Origin: Nocardia sp. NRRL S-836
Lineage (GTDB): Bacteria > Actinomycetota > Actinomycetes > Mycobacteriales > Pseudonocardiaceae
Assembly: GCF_001279525.1 (NCBI RefSeq)
Contig: NZ_LGDY01000101.1
Span: 1-64,000, forward strand
DNA: 64,000 nucleotides
Direction: 5' to 3'
The first letter of the stretch is position 1, and every line of letters starts with the position of its first letter. The position numbers and the translations under genes were made by a program. The notes beneath the pieces were generated by a model. That model searched no databases. It was not told where the DNA came from and saw only the letters and a list, made by a program, of their open reading frames with translations. This document shows, in pieces, positions 16,724 to 25,114 of this stretch.

Positions 16724-17272
16724 TCAGCCGCGCGCCCGGCCGAGGCGCAGCGCCGAGACCAGGAAGAAGATGCCGCCGATCGCCGCGTAGCCGGCGAGGT
16801 TGCTCAGCGTCGCGCCGTCGCTGCCGGCCTGCAGGATGAACGACGTGCCCGCGAGCGTGGAGATCCCGCCGCTGAGGATCATCGGCCACTGCCCGCCGAG
16901 GCTCCTGCGGACCAGGCCTGCGGCGAGCTGCGCGACGCCCGACACGACGGCCCACGCGCCCCAGACCCGCAGCACCGCCGGGATGCCGGAGGTCACGGCG
17001 AACGCCAGCCCGGCCGCGGCGGCCGTGCTGACGGCGATGTTGGCGTAGAGGGCCAGTGACGCGCGCCCGGTGTTCGACGTGCGGCTGTCGAAGACGACGG
17101 CGGCCACGTCGAAGAGCGGGTAGAGCACCAGCAGGGTGCCGCTGACCGCGCCGATCTCGGTGCCGGTGAGGAACAGCAGCACCGCCCAGACGAGCGCGAA
17201 GCCGAAGCGGACGAGGTAGAGGGTGCGGAGGGCGGGGGCGAGGCCGGCCGATGAGGCGGTGCTGGTGCTCAC
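16724..17272 (-). CDS. DUF308/HdeD-like small integral membrane protein
   Basis: A 182-residue hydrophobic protein with about six membrane segments, starting with ALRTLYLVRFGFALVWAVLLFL. The pattern of short TM helices and the position after a MarR gene resemble DUF308-type membrane proteins of unknown function. GTG 17272 is preceded by AAGGACG. It lies 99 bp downstream of the MarR gene on the same strand, with two identical palindromes in the gap, so it probably has its own regulated promoter. Confidence 0.7.
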   Translation of the reverse strand: MSTSTASSAGLAPALRTLYLVRFGFALVWAVLLFLTGTEIGAVSGTLLVLYPLFDVAAVVFDSRTSNTGRASLALYANIAVSTAAAAGLAFAVTSGIPAVLRVWGAWAVVSGVAQLAAGLVRRSLGGQWPMILSGGISTLAGTSFILQAGSDGATLSNLAGYAAIGGIFFLVSALRLGRARG

Positions 17273-17295
17273 GGAAGTCGTCCTTGAGATAGGGA

Positions 17296-17357
17296 GAACG
17301 TTCTGTCTACCTCGAAGGCTGTCAGTGCCGACGTCCGGCTGTCAAGACCGAACGTTC
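17296..17357. promoter_or_regulatory. Paired GAACGTTC palindromes upstream of the membrane-protein gene
   Basis: The 8-bp palindrome GAACGTTC occurs at 17296-17303 and 17350-17357. Both are followed by T/C-rich CTNTCTAC, so the shared block is about 14 bp. The two lie in the 99-bp gap before the 16724-17272 gene and are likely operators for an unidentified repressor. They lack the four-base spacer of the actinobacterial LexA box. Confidence 0.45.
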
Positions 17358-17371
17358 TCTCTACTTGACGG

Positions 17372-17809
17372 TCAGCCCGTGATGTCGGTGGGCGGCAGTG
17401 CGGACAACGTGGCCAGGGCTCGCAGGAACGCCTCGCGGTCGGCGGGGTCCAGGCGGGCGAGCACGCGCTCCTCGTTGCGCTGGATGTCGGCCTGCACCGC
17501 GCGGTGCTTGCGCCGGCCCTCGTCGGTCATGGCGACGAACCGCGCACGCCGGTCCGCCGGGTCGCGGGTGCGGTCCAGCAGGCCCGCGTTCTCCAGCTCG
17601 TCCAGCACGCCGATGATGCGGCTCTTGTCCGCGCCGATGAACTCCGCCAGGGCGGTCTGGGTCCGCACGGGCTGGCCGTCCAGGGCGCTGAGCACGACGT
17701 AGCCCCACATGCTGAGGCCGTGTGCGCGCAGCACCGGCTGCTCGGCGGCGATCAGCGCGCGTTGCAGCGGGGCGATCATCGCCGCGAGGTCCCGTCGCCG
17801 ACCGGTCAT
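17372..17809 (-). CDS. MarR family transcriptional regulator
   Basis: A 145-residue winged-helix protein (TQTALAEFIGADKSRIIGVLDELENAGLLDRTRDPADRRARFVAMT), full length for the family. It is divergent from the DinB-like gene, and the 55-bp gap contains a tandem 17-bp repeat that looks like its operator. ATG 17809 has no strong ribosome-binding site; the gene may be leaderless or start slightly elsewhere. Confidence 0.85.
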   Translation of the reverse strand: MTGRRRDLAAMIAPLQRALIAAEQPVLRAHGLSMWGYVVLSALDGQPVRTQTALAEFIGADKSRIIGVLDELENAGLLDRTRDPADRRARFVAMTDEGRRKHRAVQADIQRNEERVLARLDPADREAFLRALATLSALPPTDITG

Positions 17810-17838
17810 GATCGGGATGATAGCGGGCTTGTGCTTAT

Positions 17839-17872
17839 CGTAAGCGTATGCATATCGTAAGCGAGTGCATAT
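17839..17872. promoter_or_regulatory. Tandem 17-bp repeat, candidate MarR operator
   Basis: Two adjacent 17-bp units (17839-17855 and 17856-17872) share 15 bases: CGTAAGCGTATGCATAT and CGTAAGCGAGTGCATAT. The second unit overlaps the GTG start of the DinB-like gene. An unusually AT-rich block in this genome, it is well placed to block both divergent promoters when bound. Confidence 0.55.
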
Positions 17873-18461
17873 TAATGAGCTGCTGGACCACCACCGCGCC
17901 GCGGTGCGCGCGAGCGTCGCCGTCGTCAACGAGGTCCGCCCCAGCGACCTGACCCGTCCGACGCCGTGTGATGGCTGGACGCTGGCCGACCTGCTCGCCC
18001 ACATGACCGCCCAGCACCGCGGTTTCGCCGCAGCGGCCCGCGGCCGGGGAGCTGATCCGGCGGCGTGGGAGGTGCGCCCGCTCGGGCCGGACCCGGCGGC
18101 CGGTCACGCCGCCGCGGCCGAGGACGTGCTCGCCGCCTTCGCGGAGGCCGTGCCCGAGTTCGACCTGCCGGAGTTCAGCCCGGTGACACGTTTCCCGGCG
18201 GCCCAGGCGATCAGCTTCCACCTGATCGACTACGTCGTGCACGGCTGGGACGTGGCCCGCTCGCTCGGCCTCGACCACCGCCTTGAGCCGGAGCTGGCCG
18301 GGCCCGCGCTGCGGATCGCGCTCGCGGTGCCGGACGGCGACAGCCGGCTGGAGCCCGGTGCGGCGTTCGGGCCCGCGCTGGCCACGGACGACCCGGATCC
18401 GTCGCACCGGGTGCTCGCCGTGCTGGGCCGCTCGCCCGAGTGGCCCAGCACGACCCGGTGA
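17865..18461 (+). CDS. TIGR03086-type DinB/mycothiol-dependent maleylpyruvate-isomerase-fold protein
   Basis: A 198-residue four-helix-bundle protein. The N-terminus (LLDHHRAAVRASVAVV ... LTRPTPCDGWTLADLLAHM) and YVVHGWDVARSLG carry the His/Asp pattern of actinobacterial metal-binding DinB proteins, many of which use mycothiol. The GTG at 17865 lies within the operator repeat and has no ribosome-binding site, which suggests leaderless translation. Divergence from a MarR gene suggests inducible detoxification of a thiol-reactive compound. The substrate is unknown. Confidence 0.82.
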   Translation: MHINELLDHHRAAVRASVAVVNEVRPSDLTRPTPCDGWTLADLLAHMTAQHRGFAAAARGRGADPAAWEVRPLGPDPAAGHAAAAEDVLAAFAEAVPEFDLPEFSPVTRFPAAQAISFHLIDYVVHGWDVARSLGLDHRLEPELAGPALRIALAVPDGDSRLEPGAAFGPALATDDPDPSHRVLAVLGRSPEWPSTTR

Positions 18462-18581
18462 CCAGTGCGAGGCCTCCAGCCGCCGAGCCGGGAAGCATGC
18501 GGCACTGCAACGACCACCCCGCGTTCTGCGGCCGGGGGACCCGGTCGCGGTGGAACGGAACGCCGTCGGTGACCTGCGCGG

Positions 18582-19232
18582 TCAGCCGGATCCGGTCACC
18601 TGGCCTGCGACGACCACCTCGGTGGCCGGGTCGTGGGGGAGCACGTCCGTCCCGGCCACGACGACCGTCGCCCGCCGCCACGGCTGCTCCCGCAGCAGGA
18701 ACGGCAGCTCCTCGGCCAGCCAGGCGGCGACGTGGCGTTGCTGGGCGGGGGAGTCGCCGTCGCGGGCCACCAGTCGGCGCTCCTGCTCGTCCAGGTCGCC
18801 CTGCACCCAGATGGAGGCGTCCAGCCACGGGTCCAGCTGCGCGCGGAGCACGCCGGTGCCCTCGACCCACACGACCTGCGCCCCGGCCGGGACCTCGATC
18901 GCGCCCGGCCGGTCGTGCGCGGCCCAGGCGGGCGGCCGGAACCGCACCGCCTCACCCCGGTGCAGCGGCCGCAGCACGTGGTCGAGGAGCAGGTCCGCCC
19001 AGTCGAAGCAGGCGTGGTTCCAGGCCACGTCGTCGGTGTGCACCACCTGGGAGCCGGCGACGAGCGCCCGCAGCCGTTCGGCCAGTGTGGACTTCCCGGC
19101 GCCGCCACGCCCGTCCACCCCGACGACCAGCGGGCGTCCGGTGACGCCCGCCGCGCGCAGCCGCCGCAGGAGGTCCGTCAGCGGTACGACCCGCCAGCCG
19201 GTGGCCTCGGTCTCACCCGGCCGCAGGCGCAC
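18582..19232 (-). CDS. P-loop kinase of the uridine kinase-like family
   Basis: A 216-residue protein. The Walker A motif GRGGAGKST near residue 42 is followed by VVHTDDVAWNHACFDW, the substrate-side DD segment of uridine-kinase-like proteins, and by a lid region with DEQERRLVARDGDSP. It likely phosphorylates a small molecule; the substrate is unknown. The GTG at 19232 lies 20 bases inside the end of the VanZ-RDD gene, so translation is probably coupled. Confidence 0.75.
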   Translation of the reverse strand: MRLRPGETEATGWRVVPLTDLLRRLRAAGVTGRPLVVGVDGRGGAGKSTLAERLRALVAGSQVVHTDDVAWNHACFDWADLLLDHVLRPLHRGEAVRFRPPAWAAHDRPGAIEVPAGAQVVWVEGTGVLRAQLDPWLDASIWVQGDLDEQERRLVARDGDSPAQQRHVAAWLAEELPFLLREQPWRRATVVVAGTDVLPHDPATEVVVAGQVTGSG

Positions 19233-20319
19233 CCTCGACCTCTTCCCGCGTGGGCTCGTGCCGCACGACCACGCGGTCCAGGTCGAGCACGCCCCTGGTC
19301 CGTGCCGCGTGCTCGTGCCAGCCGCGCTGGTCGCGCCGGAAGACGGGGAACACGAACGTGCCGATCACGACCAGCGCCACGACCACGAGGTCGAACCGGC
19401 CAGCGCCGAGCCACGGTGACACCACGGTCGCGTAGGCCACCAGACCGGTGACGCCGAGCAGTTCGCGCAGCACGACCTGGGCCGGGTTGGCGCGGGAACC
19501 GTCGAGACGGCGGGTCCGGTAGCGCAGCAGCCAGCTGCCGAGCGTGGTCCCGCCCGTCGCGGCCGGCAGCACGACCCGCAACGCCGCGAGCACGGCGACC
19601 GCCCAGATCGGGTCGGCGGGCAGCACGAGCTTCGCGAGCACGATCACGGGCAGCAGGTCGACGACGAGCGCGAGCAGCCGGCGCGGCACGGTCACGGTGC
19701 CGGTGGGAGCGGTCGCGTCCCGCGAGTCGGGCACCGTGGGCACCACGAGGGCGGCGGGTGCGAGCATCCAGCCCACCAGCGCGCCCGCGGTGTTCGAGAT
19801 CAGGTCATCCACGTCGGAGATCCGGTACGGGCACGGGTAGTAGCCGAAGTTGCCGGTGTACTGCACGACCTCGACGGCCAGGGAGATGCCCATGCCGATG
19901 GCGACGACGGCGAGCGGTCCCCTGCGGTAGGCCTTGCGCAGCACGATTCCCAGCGGCACGAACAGCGCGACGTTGAACATCTGCTGCATGAACGCCTGCG
20001 ACGTGACCATGGCGACGATGCCGGAACGCCCGTTCGCCGCCATGTTGTTGGTCATGTCGGTGACCCACTGGAACGGCACCAGCGACAGCATCTGCTCGCC
20101 CTGGCACACCTGCGACCGGTCGGCGGGGAACGGCAGGAAGATCAGCGCGAGCGCGACGAGCCCGTAGGCGAGCAGGCCGTAGAGCACGAACGCCCTGCGC
20201 GGCTCCACCCGCCCGAAACGCAGGTAGTGCAGCAACATCAGGGGAGCGAGCACCAGCAGCCCGATACCGACGAACGCGGTGAACCCCGTCCGAGCGGTCT
20301 CCCAGTAGGACGCCATCAT
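19213..20319 (-). CDS. VanZ-like and RDD domain membrane protein fusion
   Basis: A 368-residue membrane protein. Residues ~1-190 contain VanZ-type membrane helices with the conserved LFVPLGIVLRKAYRRGPLA and VVQYTGNFGYY segments. Residues ~200-345 form an RDD domain (RLLALVVDLLPVI ... GTTLGSWLLRYRTRRLDGS). VanZ proteins are linked to low-level teicoplanin tolerance in enterococci, but in actinomycetes the role is unknown. ATG 20319 has CGGAG ten bases upstream. The downstream kinase overlaps its end. Confidence 0.82.
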   Translation of the reverse strand: MMASYWETARTGFTAFVGIGLLVLAPLMLLHYLRFGRVEPRRAFVLYGLLAYGLVALALIFLPFPADRSQVCQGEQMLSLVPFQWVTDMTNNMAANGRSGIVAMVTSQAFMQQMFNVALFVPLGIVLRKAYRRGPLAVVAIGMGISLAVEVVQYTGNFGYYPCPYRISDVDDLISNTAGALVGWMLAPAALVVPTVPDSRDATAPTGTVTVPRRLLALVVDLLPVIVLAKLVLPADPIWAVAVLAALRVVLPAATGGTTLGSWLLRYRTRRLDGSRANPAQVVLRELLGVTGLVAYATVVSPWLGAGRFDLVVVALVVIGTFVFPVFRRDQRGWHEHAARTRGVLDLDRVVVRHEPTREEVEGAPAAG

Positions 20320-20490
20320 CGTTTTGCCGCTCCGAGCTCGTTCCCGACACTGAGTGCTCTCCAGTGCCCGCTGGCGTGCCCTGTTCAAACCCCGCCGGCC
20401 GAAGATCGGGCGGACGGCCGCAGGTCGTGCCGCCGATCAGCGCGGTTGACGCCGGCGGGCTTGATCGCGACCGTGCGGCCGGTACTACAC

Positions 20491-20517
20491 TTGGCACTCA
20501 GGCATGGAGAGTGCCAG
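20491..20517. promoter_or_regulatory. CIRCE-like heat-shock operator (HrcA site)
   Basis: TTGGCACTC, a 9-base spacer, then GAGTGCCAG. The arms pair at eight of nine positions and the spacing is exactly that of CIRCE (TTAGCACTC-N9-GAGTGCTAA; actinobacterial groE sites often read GGCACTC). It lies 34 bp upstream of the FHA gene start. A possible promoter TTGATC (20461) with TACTAC (20483) sits directly before it. CIRCE normally controls groES/groEL or hrcA-dnaJ, neither of which is here. Confidence 0.7.
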
Positions 20518-20550
20518 CGGACGGGTGAAGGGGACGACGGGGAGCCCGGC

Positions 20551-21027
20551 ATGATCGGTGAAGTCGTGCACGCGGGGATCGCTCAGGCCACAACGCCGGC
20601 GGTGACGCTCACCGGCAGGTACCCGGTCACCATTGCGCTGGCCGGACGGGTCGCCGTCATCGGGCGTGATCCAGGCTGTGACGTCGTGCTCGACGACATC
20701 ACGGTGTCGCGGCGGCACGCGGAGCTGCGGTTCGACGGCGGCCTGATGACCCTGGAGGACCTCGGCTCGCTCAACGGCACCTACGTCAACCGCAGCCCGG
20801 TGCGGGAGGCGGTGCTGCACGACGGCGACACGATCTGGATCGGCGAGCACCGGATGACCTTCCACGCGGCGCTCGAACGGTCCGCGCGCGGCTGTGCCGT
20901 CCACACCGGAACGACCGCGCGGGCGGGGGACCGCCTCAGCCGGCCGTCCGGGCGCTGCGGGCGGCGGACAGCGCTTGCTCCACGTCCGGGTACAGCTCCA
21001 GCCATTGATCCAGTCCGGACGCCGTGA
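20551..21027 (+). CDS. FHA domain protein
   Basis: A 158-residue protein. Residues ~28-110 form a forkhead-associated domain with all signature elements: VIGRDPGCDVVLDD, SRRHAEL and LEDLGSLNGTYVNR. FHA domains bind phosphothreonine, usually of Ser/Thr-kinase substrates. The last ~45 residues are low-complexity and overlap 92 bp with the convergent STAS gene, so the tail may be unconstrained. ATG 20551 follows GGGGAG. A CIRCE-like operator upstream suggests heat-shock control. Confidence 0.85.
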   Translation: MIGEVVHAGIAQATTPAVTLTGRYPVTIALAGRVAVIGRDPGCDVVLDDITVSRRHAELRFDGGLMTLEDLGSLNGTYVNRSPVREAVLHDGDTIWIGEHRMTFHAALERSARGCAVHTGTTARAGDRLSRPSGRCGRRTALAPRPGTAPAIDPVRTP

Positions 21028-21319
21028 TCGGCCGCAGGACCACCCGGTGAGCCGCCGCGACCCGCAGCGGAACGCCCGCTGACCTGGCCTTGCGCTGCTG
21101 CACCACGAGCTCGTTGATGCCTGCCGAGCCGAAGAACGTGACCCCGGAGAGGTCGACCACGACGGGGAACGGTGCCGTCGCCATCGCGAGGGCGATCTGC
21201 AGCTCGTCGTGCAGAGCGGCGACCGTGTCCTGGTCCAGCTCACCGATGGCGCGCACCACGACCGCGAGGCCGTGCACCTCGCGCTGTACGTGTAGCGGGC
21301 AGTGGAACGTGTTCGACAT
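20936..21319 (-). CDS. STAS domain anti-sigma factor antagonist
   Basis: A 127-residue SpoIIAA-like protein. The strand-helix segment VVVDLSGVTFFGSAGINELVVQQRKA has the phosphorylatable serine context, with FFGSAG in place of the usual FMDSSG. AAGGAGG precedes ATG 21319 at good spacing. It is a plausible partner of the RsbW-like kinases and PP2C phosphatases at 6-16 kb. It runs convergent with, and overlaps, the FHA gene. Confidence 0.85.
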   Translation of the reverse strand: MSNTFHCPLHVQREVHGLAVVVRAIGELDQDTVAALHDELQIALAMATAPFPVVVDLSGVTFFGSAGINELVVQQRKARSAGVPLRVAAAHRVVLRPITASGLDQWLELYPDVEQALSAARSARTAG

Positions 21320-21474
21320 GTGCAGCCTCCTTGTCCCTCGCGACCTCGTGCCGGAGGAAGGACGCAGCTGCAGGCTCAACCGCTCAGGTTGACTGTAGCC
21401 CCCTGCGGGCCGATTGCACACAGAGCGGGATGCTGATCACCATGCGGGATCACCCGTCAGTGCACTGTGGACGG

Positions 21475-22752
21475 TCACACCGGCGTCGTGGCCGCGTTGG
21501 CGGCGCCGCCCTTCTGCCGCCGTTTGCGGTCCAGCAGCCACATCACCGGTGACGCCGACAGGCCGTGGACGAGGACCGAGCCGATGACCACCAGGCCGAC
21601 GACCCGCCAGATGCCGTCGTGGTCGCCGAACCGGCCCTCGCTCAGGGCGTAGGCGACGTAGAACAGCGACCCGACGCCGCGGACGCCGAAGAACGCGATG
21701 ACGGTCCGCTCCCGCACGCCCGTCTTGCCCCTGAGCAGCCCGATCCACCCGGCCAGCGGCCGGATCACCAGCAGGACCAGTGCCGCGACGGCGATCTCGC
21801 GCCAGCTCACGCCCGTGAGCAGGCCGCTGGCCGCCGCGCCGCCGAGCAGGAACACGATGAGCACGGTGAGCATGCGTTCGGCTTGCTCGACGTAGCGGTG
21901 CAGCACCTGGTGGTAGCCGTGGTGGCGTTCCGCGGACCTGATCGTGCAGGCGCAGACGAAGACGGCGACGAACCCGTAGCCCTCCGCCAGCTCCGTGACG
22001 CCGTACGCGAGGAACGTCGCGGCCAGTGCCACGAACCCCTCGGCGTGCTCGGCGAGGCGGAACTTCTCCGACGGCACCGAGAAGAACAGCTTGCCCAGCA
22101 GCCAGCCCACGCCGACACCGACGGCCAGCCCGCACCCGAGCCGCCAGAGGACGTCGACGGCCAGCCAGTGCCCGAACCACGCGGAGGGTGCCACGCCCGC
22201 GACGCTGATCGCGATGGCGGCGTAGGTGAACGGGAACGCCAAGCCGTCGTTGAGCCCGGCCTCCGAGGTGAGCGCGAACCTCGCCTCGTCCTCGTCGGTG
22301 TCCGGGTTCTCCGCCGGTTCCGCGACCTGCACCTCGCTCGCGAGCACCGGGTCGGTCGGTGCCAGTGCCGCCGCCAGCAGCACGGAGGAGGCGACGCCGA
22401 GGCCCAGCGCGCTCCAGCCGAGCAGGCCGACGGCGAGCATCGACAGCGGCATCGTGATCGCCAGCAGCCGCCAGGTCGTGGCCCACCCGCGCAGGCTGAC
22501 CGCCCGGTTGAGCGCGAGACCGGCGCCCATCAGCGAGATGATCACGCAGATCTCGGTGAGGTGCAGCAGTATGGCGCCGTGCCGGTCCGGATCGGGGTCG
22601 GGCAGCTGCTCCACGACCGAGAACGTGAGTGCGCCGGCGCCGAGGAACAGCATCGGCATCGACACCGGTGCGCGGGCGAGCAGCCGCGGCAGCAGCGCGG
22701 CGGCCAGTGTCGCGAGGCCCGCGCCGGTGTACAGCAGGGAGCCTGGATCCAC
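21475..22752 (-). CDS. CPA1-type Na+/H+ antiporter
   Basis: A 425-residue membrane protein with ~12 helices. The antiporter core shows LAAALAPTDPVLASEV (the ion-binding helix), FALTSEAGLNDGLAFPF and FFGVRGVGSLFYVAYAL, as in bacterial NhaP/CPA1 exchangers. It exchanges Na+ or K+ for protons at the cell membrane. GTG 22752 is chosen because it begins just before the first helix; a TTG at 22806 would add 18 polar residues. It has no obvious operon partner. Confidence 0.88.
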   Translation of the reverse strand: MDPGSLLYTGAGLATLAAALLPRLLARAPVSMPMLFLGAGALTFSVVEQLPDPDPDRHGAILLHLTEICVIISLMGAGLALNRAVSLRGWATTWRLLAITMPLSMLAVGLLGWSALGLGVASSVLLAAALAPTDPVLASEVQVAEPAENPDTDEDEARFALTSEAGLNDGLAFPFTYAAIAISVAGVAPSAWFGHWLAVDVLWRLGCGLAVGVGVGWLLGKLFFSVPSEKFRLAEHAEGFVALAATFLAYGVTELAEGYGFVAVFVCACTIRSAERHHGYHQVLHRYVEQAERMLTVLIVFLLGGAAASGLLTGVSWREIAVAALVLLVIRPLAGWIGLLRGKTGVRERTVIAFFGVRGVGSLFYVAYALSEGRFGDHDGIWRVVGLVVIGSVLVHGLSASPVMWLLDRKRRQKGGAANAATTPV

Positions 22753-22834
22753 TGTGCGCCATCCGATCGTCGAAAGGCTCCTGGTACCCGAGGCACCTGT
22801 GCGCAAACCTCGCGAACCGGCCGTCCGACGAGGG

Positions 22835-24307
22835 TCACACCCACAGCGCGCCGATCGCCTCGCACGCCTTGCGCACGCCCTCGCCGTACGCGGGATCGGC
22901 CTTGGCGCAGTGGGCGATGTGCCGTTCGACGGTCTGCGGCCGCGCTCCCCTGATCGCCCGCGCGGTGTTGTCGAACAACGCCTGCTGCTGCTCGGCCGTC
23001 ATGAGCCGGAAGAGGTCTCCCGGCTGCTCGTAGTAGTTGTCGTCGTCCGCGCGGAAGTCGAACCGGTCGGCCGCGGCGCCGACGGCCTGGGCGGGTTCGG
23101 CGTAGGCGGGCTGCTCGGCCCAGCGGCCGGAGTTGTTCGGCTCGATGCCGGGCACCCCGCCCTGGTTGCCGTCGACCCGCATGGCGCCGTCGCGGTGGTA
23201 GGTGTTCACCAGCCGGGCGCCGCTGGGGTGGTTGACCGGGATCTGGTGGTGGTTGACGCCGAGCCGGTACCGCGCGGCGTCGCCGTAGGAGAACAACCGG
23301 CCCTGCAGCATCCGGTCCGGGCTCAGCGAGATGCCGGGGACGACGTTGGCCGGGGTGAACGCGACCTGTTCGACGTCGGCGAAGTAGTTGTCCGGGTTGC
23401 GGTGCAGCCGCAGCTCACCGGCTTCGACGAGCGGGTAGTCCTCCTTGCTCCACACCTTGGTCAGGTCGAAGGGGTGGAAGCGGTAGTGCGCGGCGTCGGC
23501 CTCCGGCATGACCTGCAGGTAGAGCTTCCACGCGGGGAACTCGCCGCGTTCGATGGCGTCGTACAGGTCGCGCTGGTGCGACTCGCGGTCGCGGCCGATC
23601 AGCGCGCCGGCCTGCTCGTCGGTCAGGTTCTCGACGCCCTGCTCGGTGCGGAAGTGGAACTTGACCCAGTGCCGCACGCCGTCAGCGTTGATCATGCTGT
23701 AGGTGTGCGAGCCGAAGCCGTGCATGTGCCGGTAGGAGCGCGGGATGCCGCGGTCGCTCATGACGATCGTGACCTGGTGCAGCGCCTCGGGCAGGTTCGT
23801 CCAGAAGCCCCAGTTGTTCTCGGGGTCGCGCAGGTTGGTCCGCGGGTCGCGCTTCACGGCACGCGCCAGGTCGGGGAACTTCAACGGGTCGCGGAAGAAG
23901 AACACCGGCGTGTTGTTGCCGACCACGTCCCAGTTGCCCTCGGCGGTGTAGAAGCGGACCGCGAAGCCGCGGATGTCGCGTTCGGCGTCGGCCGCGCCGC
24001 GTTCCCCGGCCACCGTCGAGAACCGCACGAACGTCTCGCACCGGTTGCCGACGGCACCGAACAGCGCGGCACCGGTGTACGCGGTGAGGTCGGCGGTGAC
24101 GGTGAACGTGCCGAACGCGCCGGAGCCCTTCGCGTGCATCCGCCGCTCGGGGATCACCTCGCGGTCGAAGTGGGCGAGCTTCTCCAGCAGCCACAGGTCC
24201 TGCAGCAGCACCGGACCGCGCGGCCCCGCCGTGAGGCTGTTCTGGTTGTCGGCGACCGGTGCGCCGGCGGCCGTGGTCAGCGGGTCGGTGTTGTCCTCGA
24301 ACGCCAT
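22835..24307 (-). CDS. katA: Catalase (monofunctional heme catalase)
   Basis: A 490-residue clade-3-sized catalase that removes H2O2. The distal His lies in [12 protein letters not shown], the distal Asn in [10 protein letters not shown], and the proximal heme Tyr in [14 protein letters not shown]. The NADPH-site and wrapping regions are intact, so it should be active. It is divergent from the MOSC gene. Between them is a palindrome shared with the protoglobin promoter, suggesting control by the MarR regulator at 25115-25762. Confidence 0.95.
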   Translation of the reverse strand: MAFEDNTDPLTTAAGAPVADNQNSLTAGPRGPVLLQDLWLLEKLAHFDREVIPERRMHAKGSGAFGTFTVTADLTAYTGAALFGAVGNRCETFVRFSTVAGERGAADAERDIRGFAVRFYTAEGNWDVVGNNTPVFFFRDPLKFPDLARAVKRDPRTNLRDPENNWGFWTNLPEALHQVTIVMSDRGIPRSYRHMHGFGSHTYSMINADGVRHWVKFHFRTEQGVENLTDEQAGALIGRDRESHQRDLYDAIERGEFPAWKLYLQVMPEADAAHYRFHPFDLTKVWSKEDYPLVEAGELRLHRNPDNYFADVEQVAFTPANVVPGISLSPDRMLQGRLFSYGDAARYRLGVNHHQIPVNHPSGARLVNTYHRDGAMRVDGNQGGVPGIEPNNSGRWAEQPAYAEPAQAVGAAADRFDFRADDDNYYEQPGDLFRLMTAEQQQALFDNTARAIRGARPQTVERHIAHCAKADPAYGEGVRKACEAIGALWV

Positions 24308-24342
24308 CAGGTGGACCTTCTCCGATCAGAGGTGGTGATGAA

Positions 24343-24366
24343 GTACTTAGGACTCCTACCTAGAAC
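24343..24366. promoter_or_regulatory. Candidate redox-regulon operator, catalase/MOSC promoter
   Basis: Read on the minus strand the site contains CTAGGTAGGAGTCCTA. The element CTAGGTAGGAG, then one base, then CCTA is also present at 25852-25876. It lies 36 bp before the catalase start and 65 bp before the MOSC start. It also contains the palindrome TAGGA-C-TCCTA. Confidence 0.65.
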
Positions 24367-24430
24367 TGTGTCATGCTGGGCGCGCACGGCACAAGTGGTC
24401 CGGGATCAGTTCGAGGAACGGGGAGAGCCG

Positions 24431-25108
24431 ATGACCGACGCTCACGTGGTGGCCGTGTCCACCGGTGTGGTGCGGCAGCTGCCGTGGCGGGGACGCGCGG
24501 TGGCCACCGGGATCGCGAAGTCGCCCACGGCGCAGCCGGTGGCGGTCGGTCCGCTCGGGCTGGCCGGTGACGAGCAGGGGGACCGGGACAACCACGGCGG
24601 GCCGAACAAGGCGGTCCTGCTCTACCCCGGCGAGCACTACGCGGCCTGGGCCGGTGAGATCGGTGAGCTCGCCACGCCCGCGTTCGGCGAAAACCTGACC
24701 ACGTCAGGGCTGCTGGAGAGCGACGTCGTGCTCGGCGCGGTCTACGCCGTCGGATCGGTGCTGCTGCAGGTGTCCCAGCCGCGGCGGCCCTGCTACAAGC
24801 TCGCCGCGCACCACGGGATCGACGACCTGGCCGTGCGCACCCAGCGCAGCGGCCGCACCGGCTTCTACTGCCGGGTGCTGCGACCGGGACGGCTCGTCCG
24901 GGGTGACCGGCTGGTGCTGGCGGACCGGCCCGCGCACGGCATCACCGCGGCCGAGGTGCACCGCGTGGTCAACCTCGACCGCGGTGACCTGGTCGCGGCA
25001 AGGCGCCTGCTCCGGCACGCCGAGGTGCTGCCCGAGTCGTGGGCGAAGATGCTGGCCCGCCGGCTCGGCGGCCGGCTCGAAGACCAGGCCGCGCGCCTGC
25101 ACGGCTGA
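24431..25108 (+). CDS. MOSC domain protein (YiiM-like)
   Basis: A 225-residue protein. The MOSC core shows GLAGDEQGDRDNHGGPNKAV, GENLTTSG and the conserved Cys of PRRPCYKLA. The C-terminal 3-alpha extension (HRVVNLDRGDLVAARRLL) is that of YiiM. YiiM-type proteins bind the molybdenum cofactor and reduce N-hydroxylated compounds. It is divergent from catalase across the shared operator, which fits a detoxification role. It starts at ATG 24431. Confidence 0.85.
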   Translation: MTDAHVVAVSTGVVRQLPWRGRAVATGIAKSPTAQPVAVGPLGLAGDEQGDRDNHGGPNKAVLLYPGEHYAAWAGEIGELATPAFGENLTTSGLLESDVVLGAVYAVGSVLLQVSQPRRPCYKLAAHHGIDDLAVRTQRSGRTGFYCRVLRPGRLVRGDRLVLADRPAHGITAAEVHRVVNLDRGDLVAARRLLRHAEVLPESWAKMLARRLGGRLEDQAARLHG

Positions 25109-25114
25109 GGCGCC

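Noticed and set aside
17296..17357. LexA (SOS) boxes
   Set aside because: GAACGTTC lacks the four-base spacer of GAAC-N4-GTTC.
22226..24430. Very long plus-strand open frame across the antiporter and catalase region
   Set aside because: It is a shadow of high-GC coding on the minus strand. Only its last part, from 24431 (the MOSC protein), is real.
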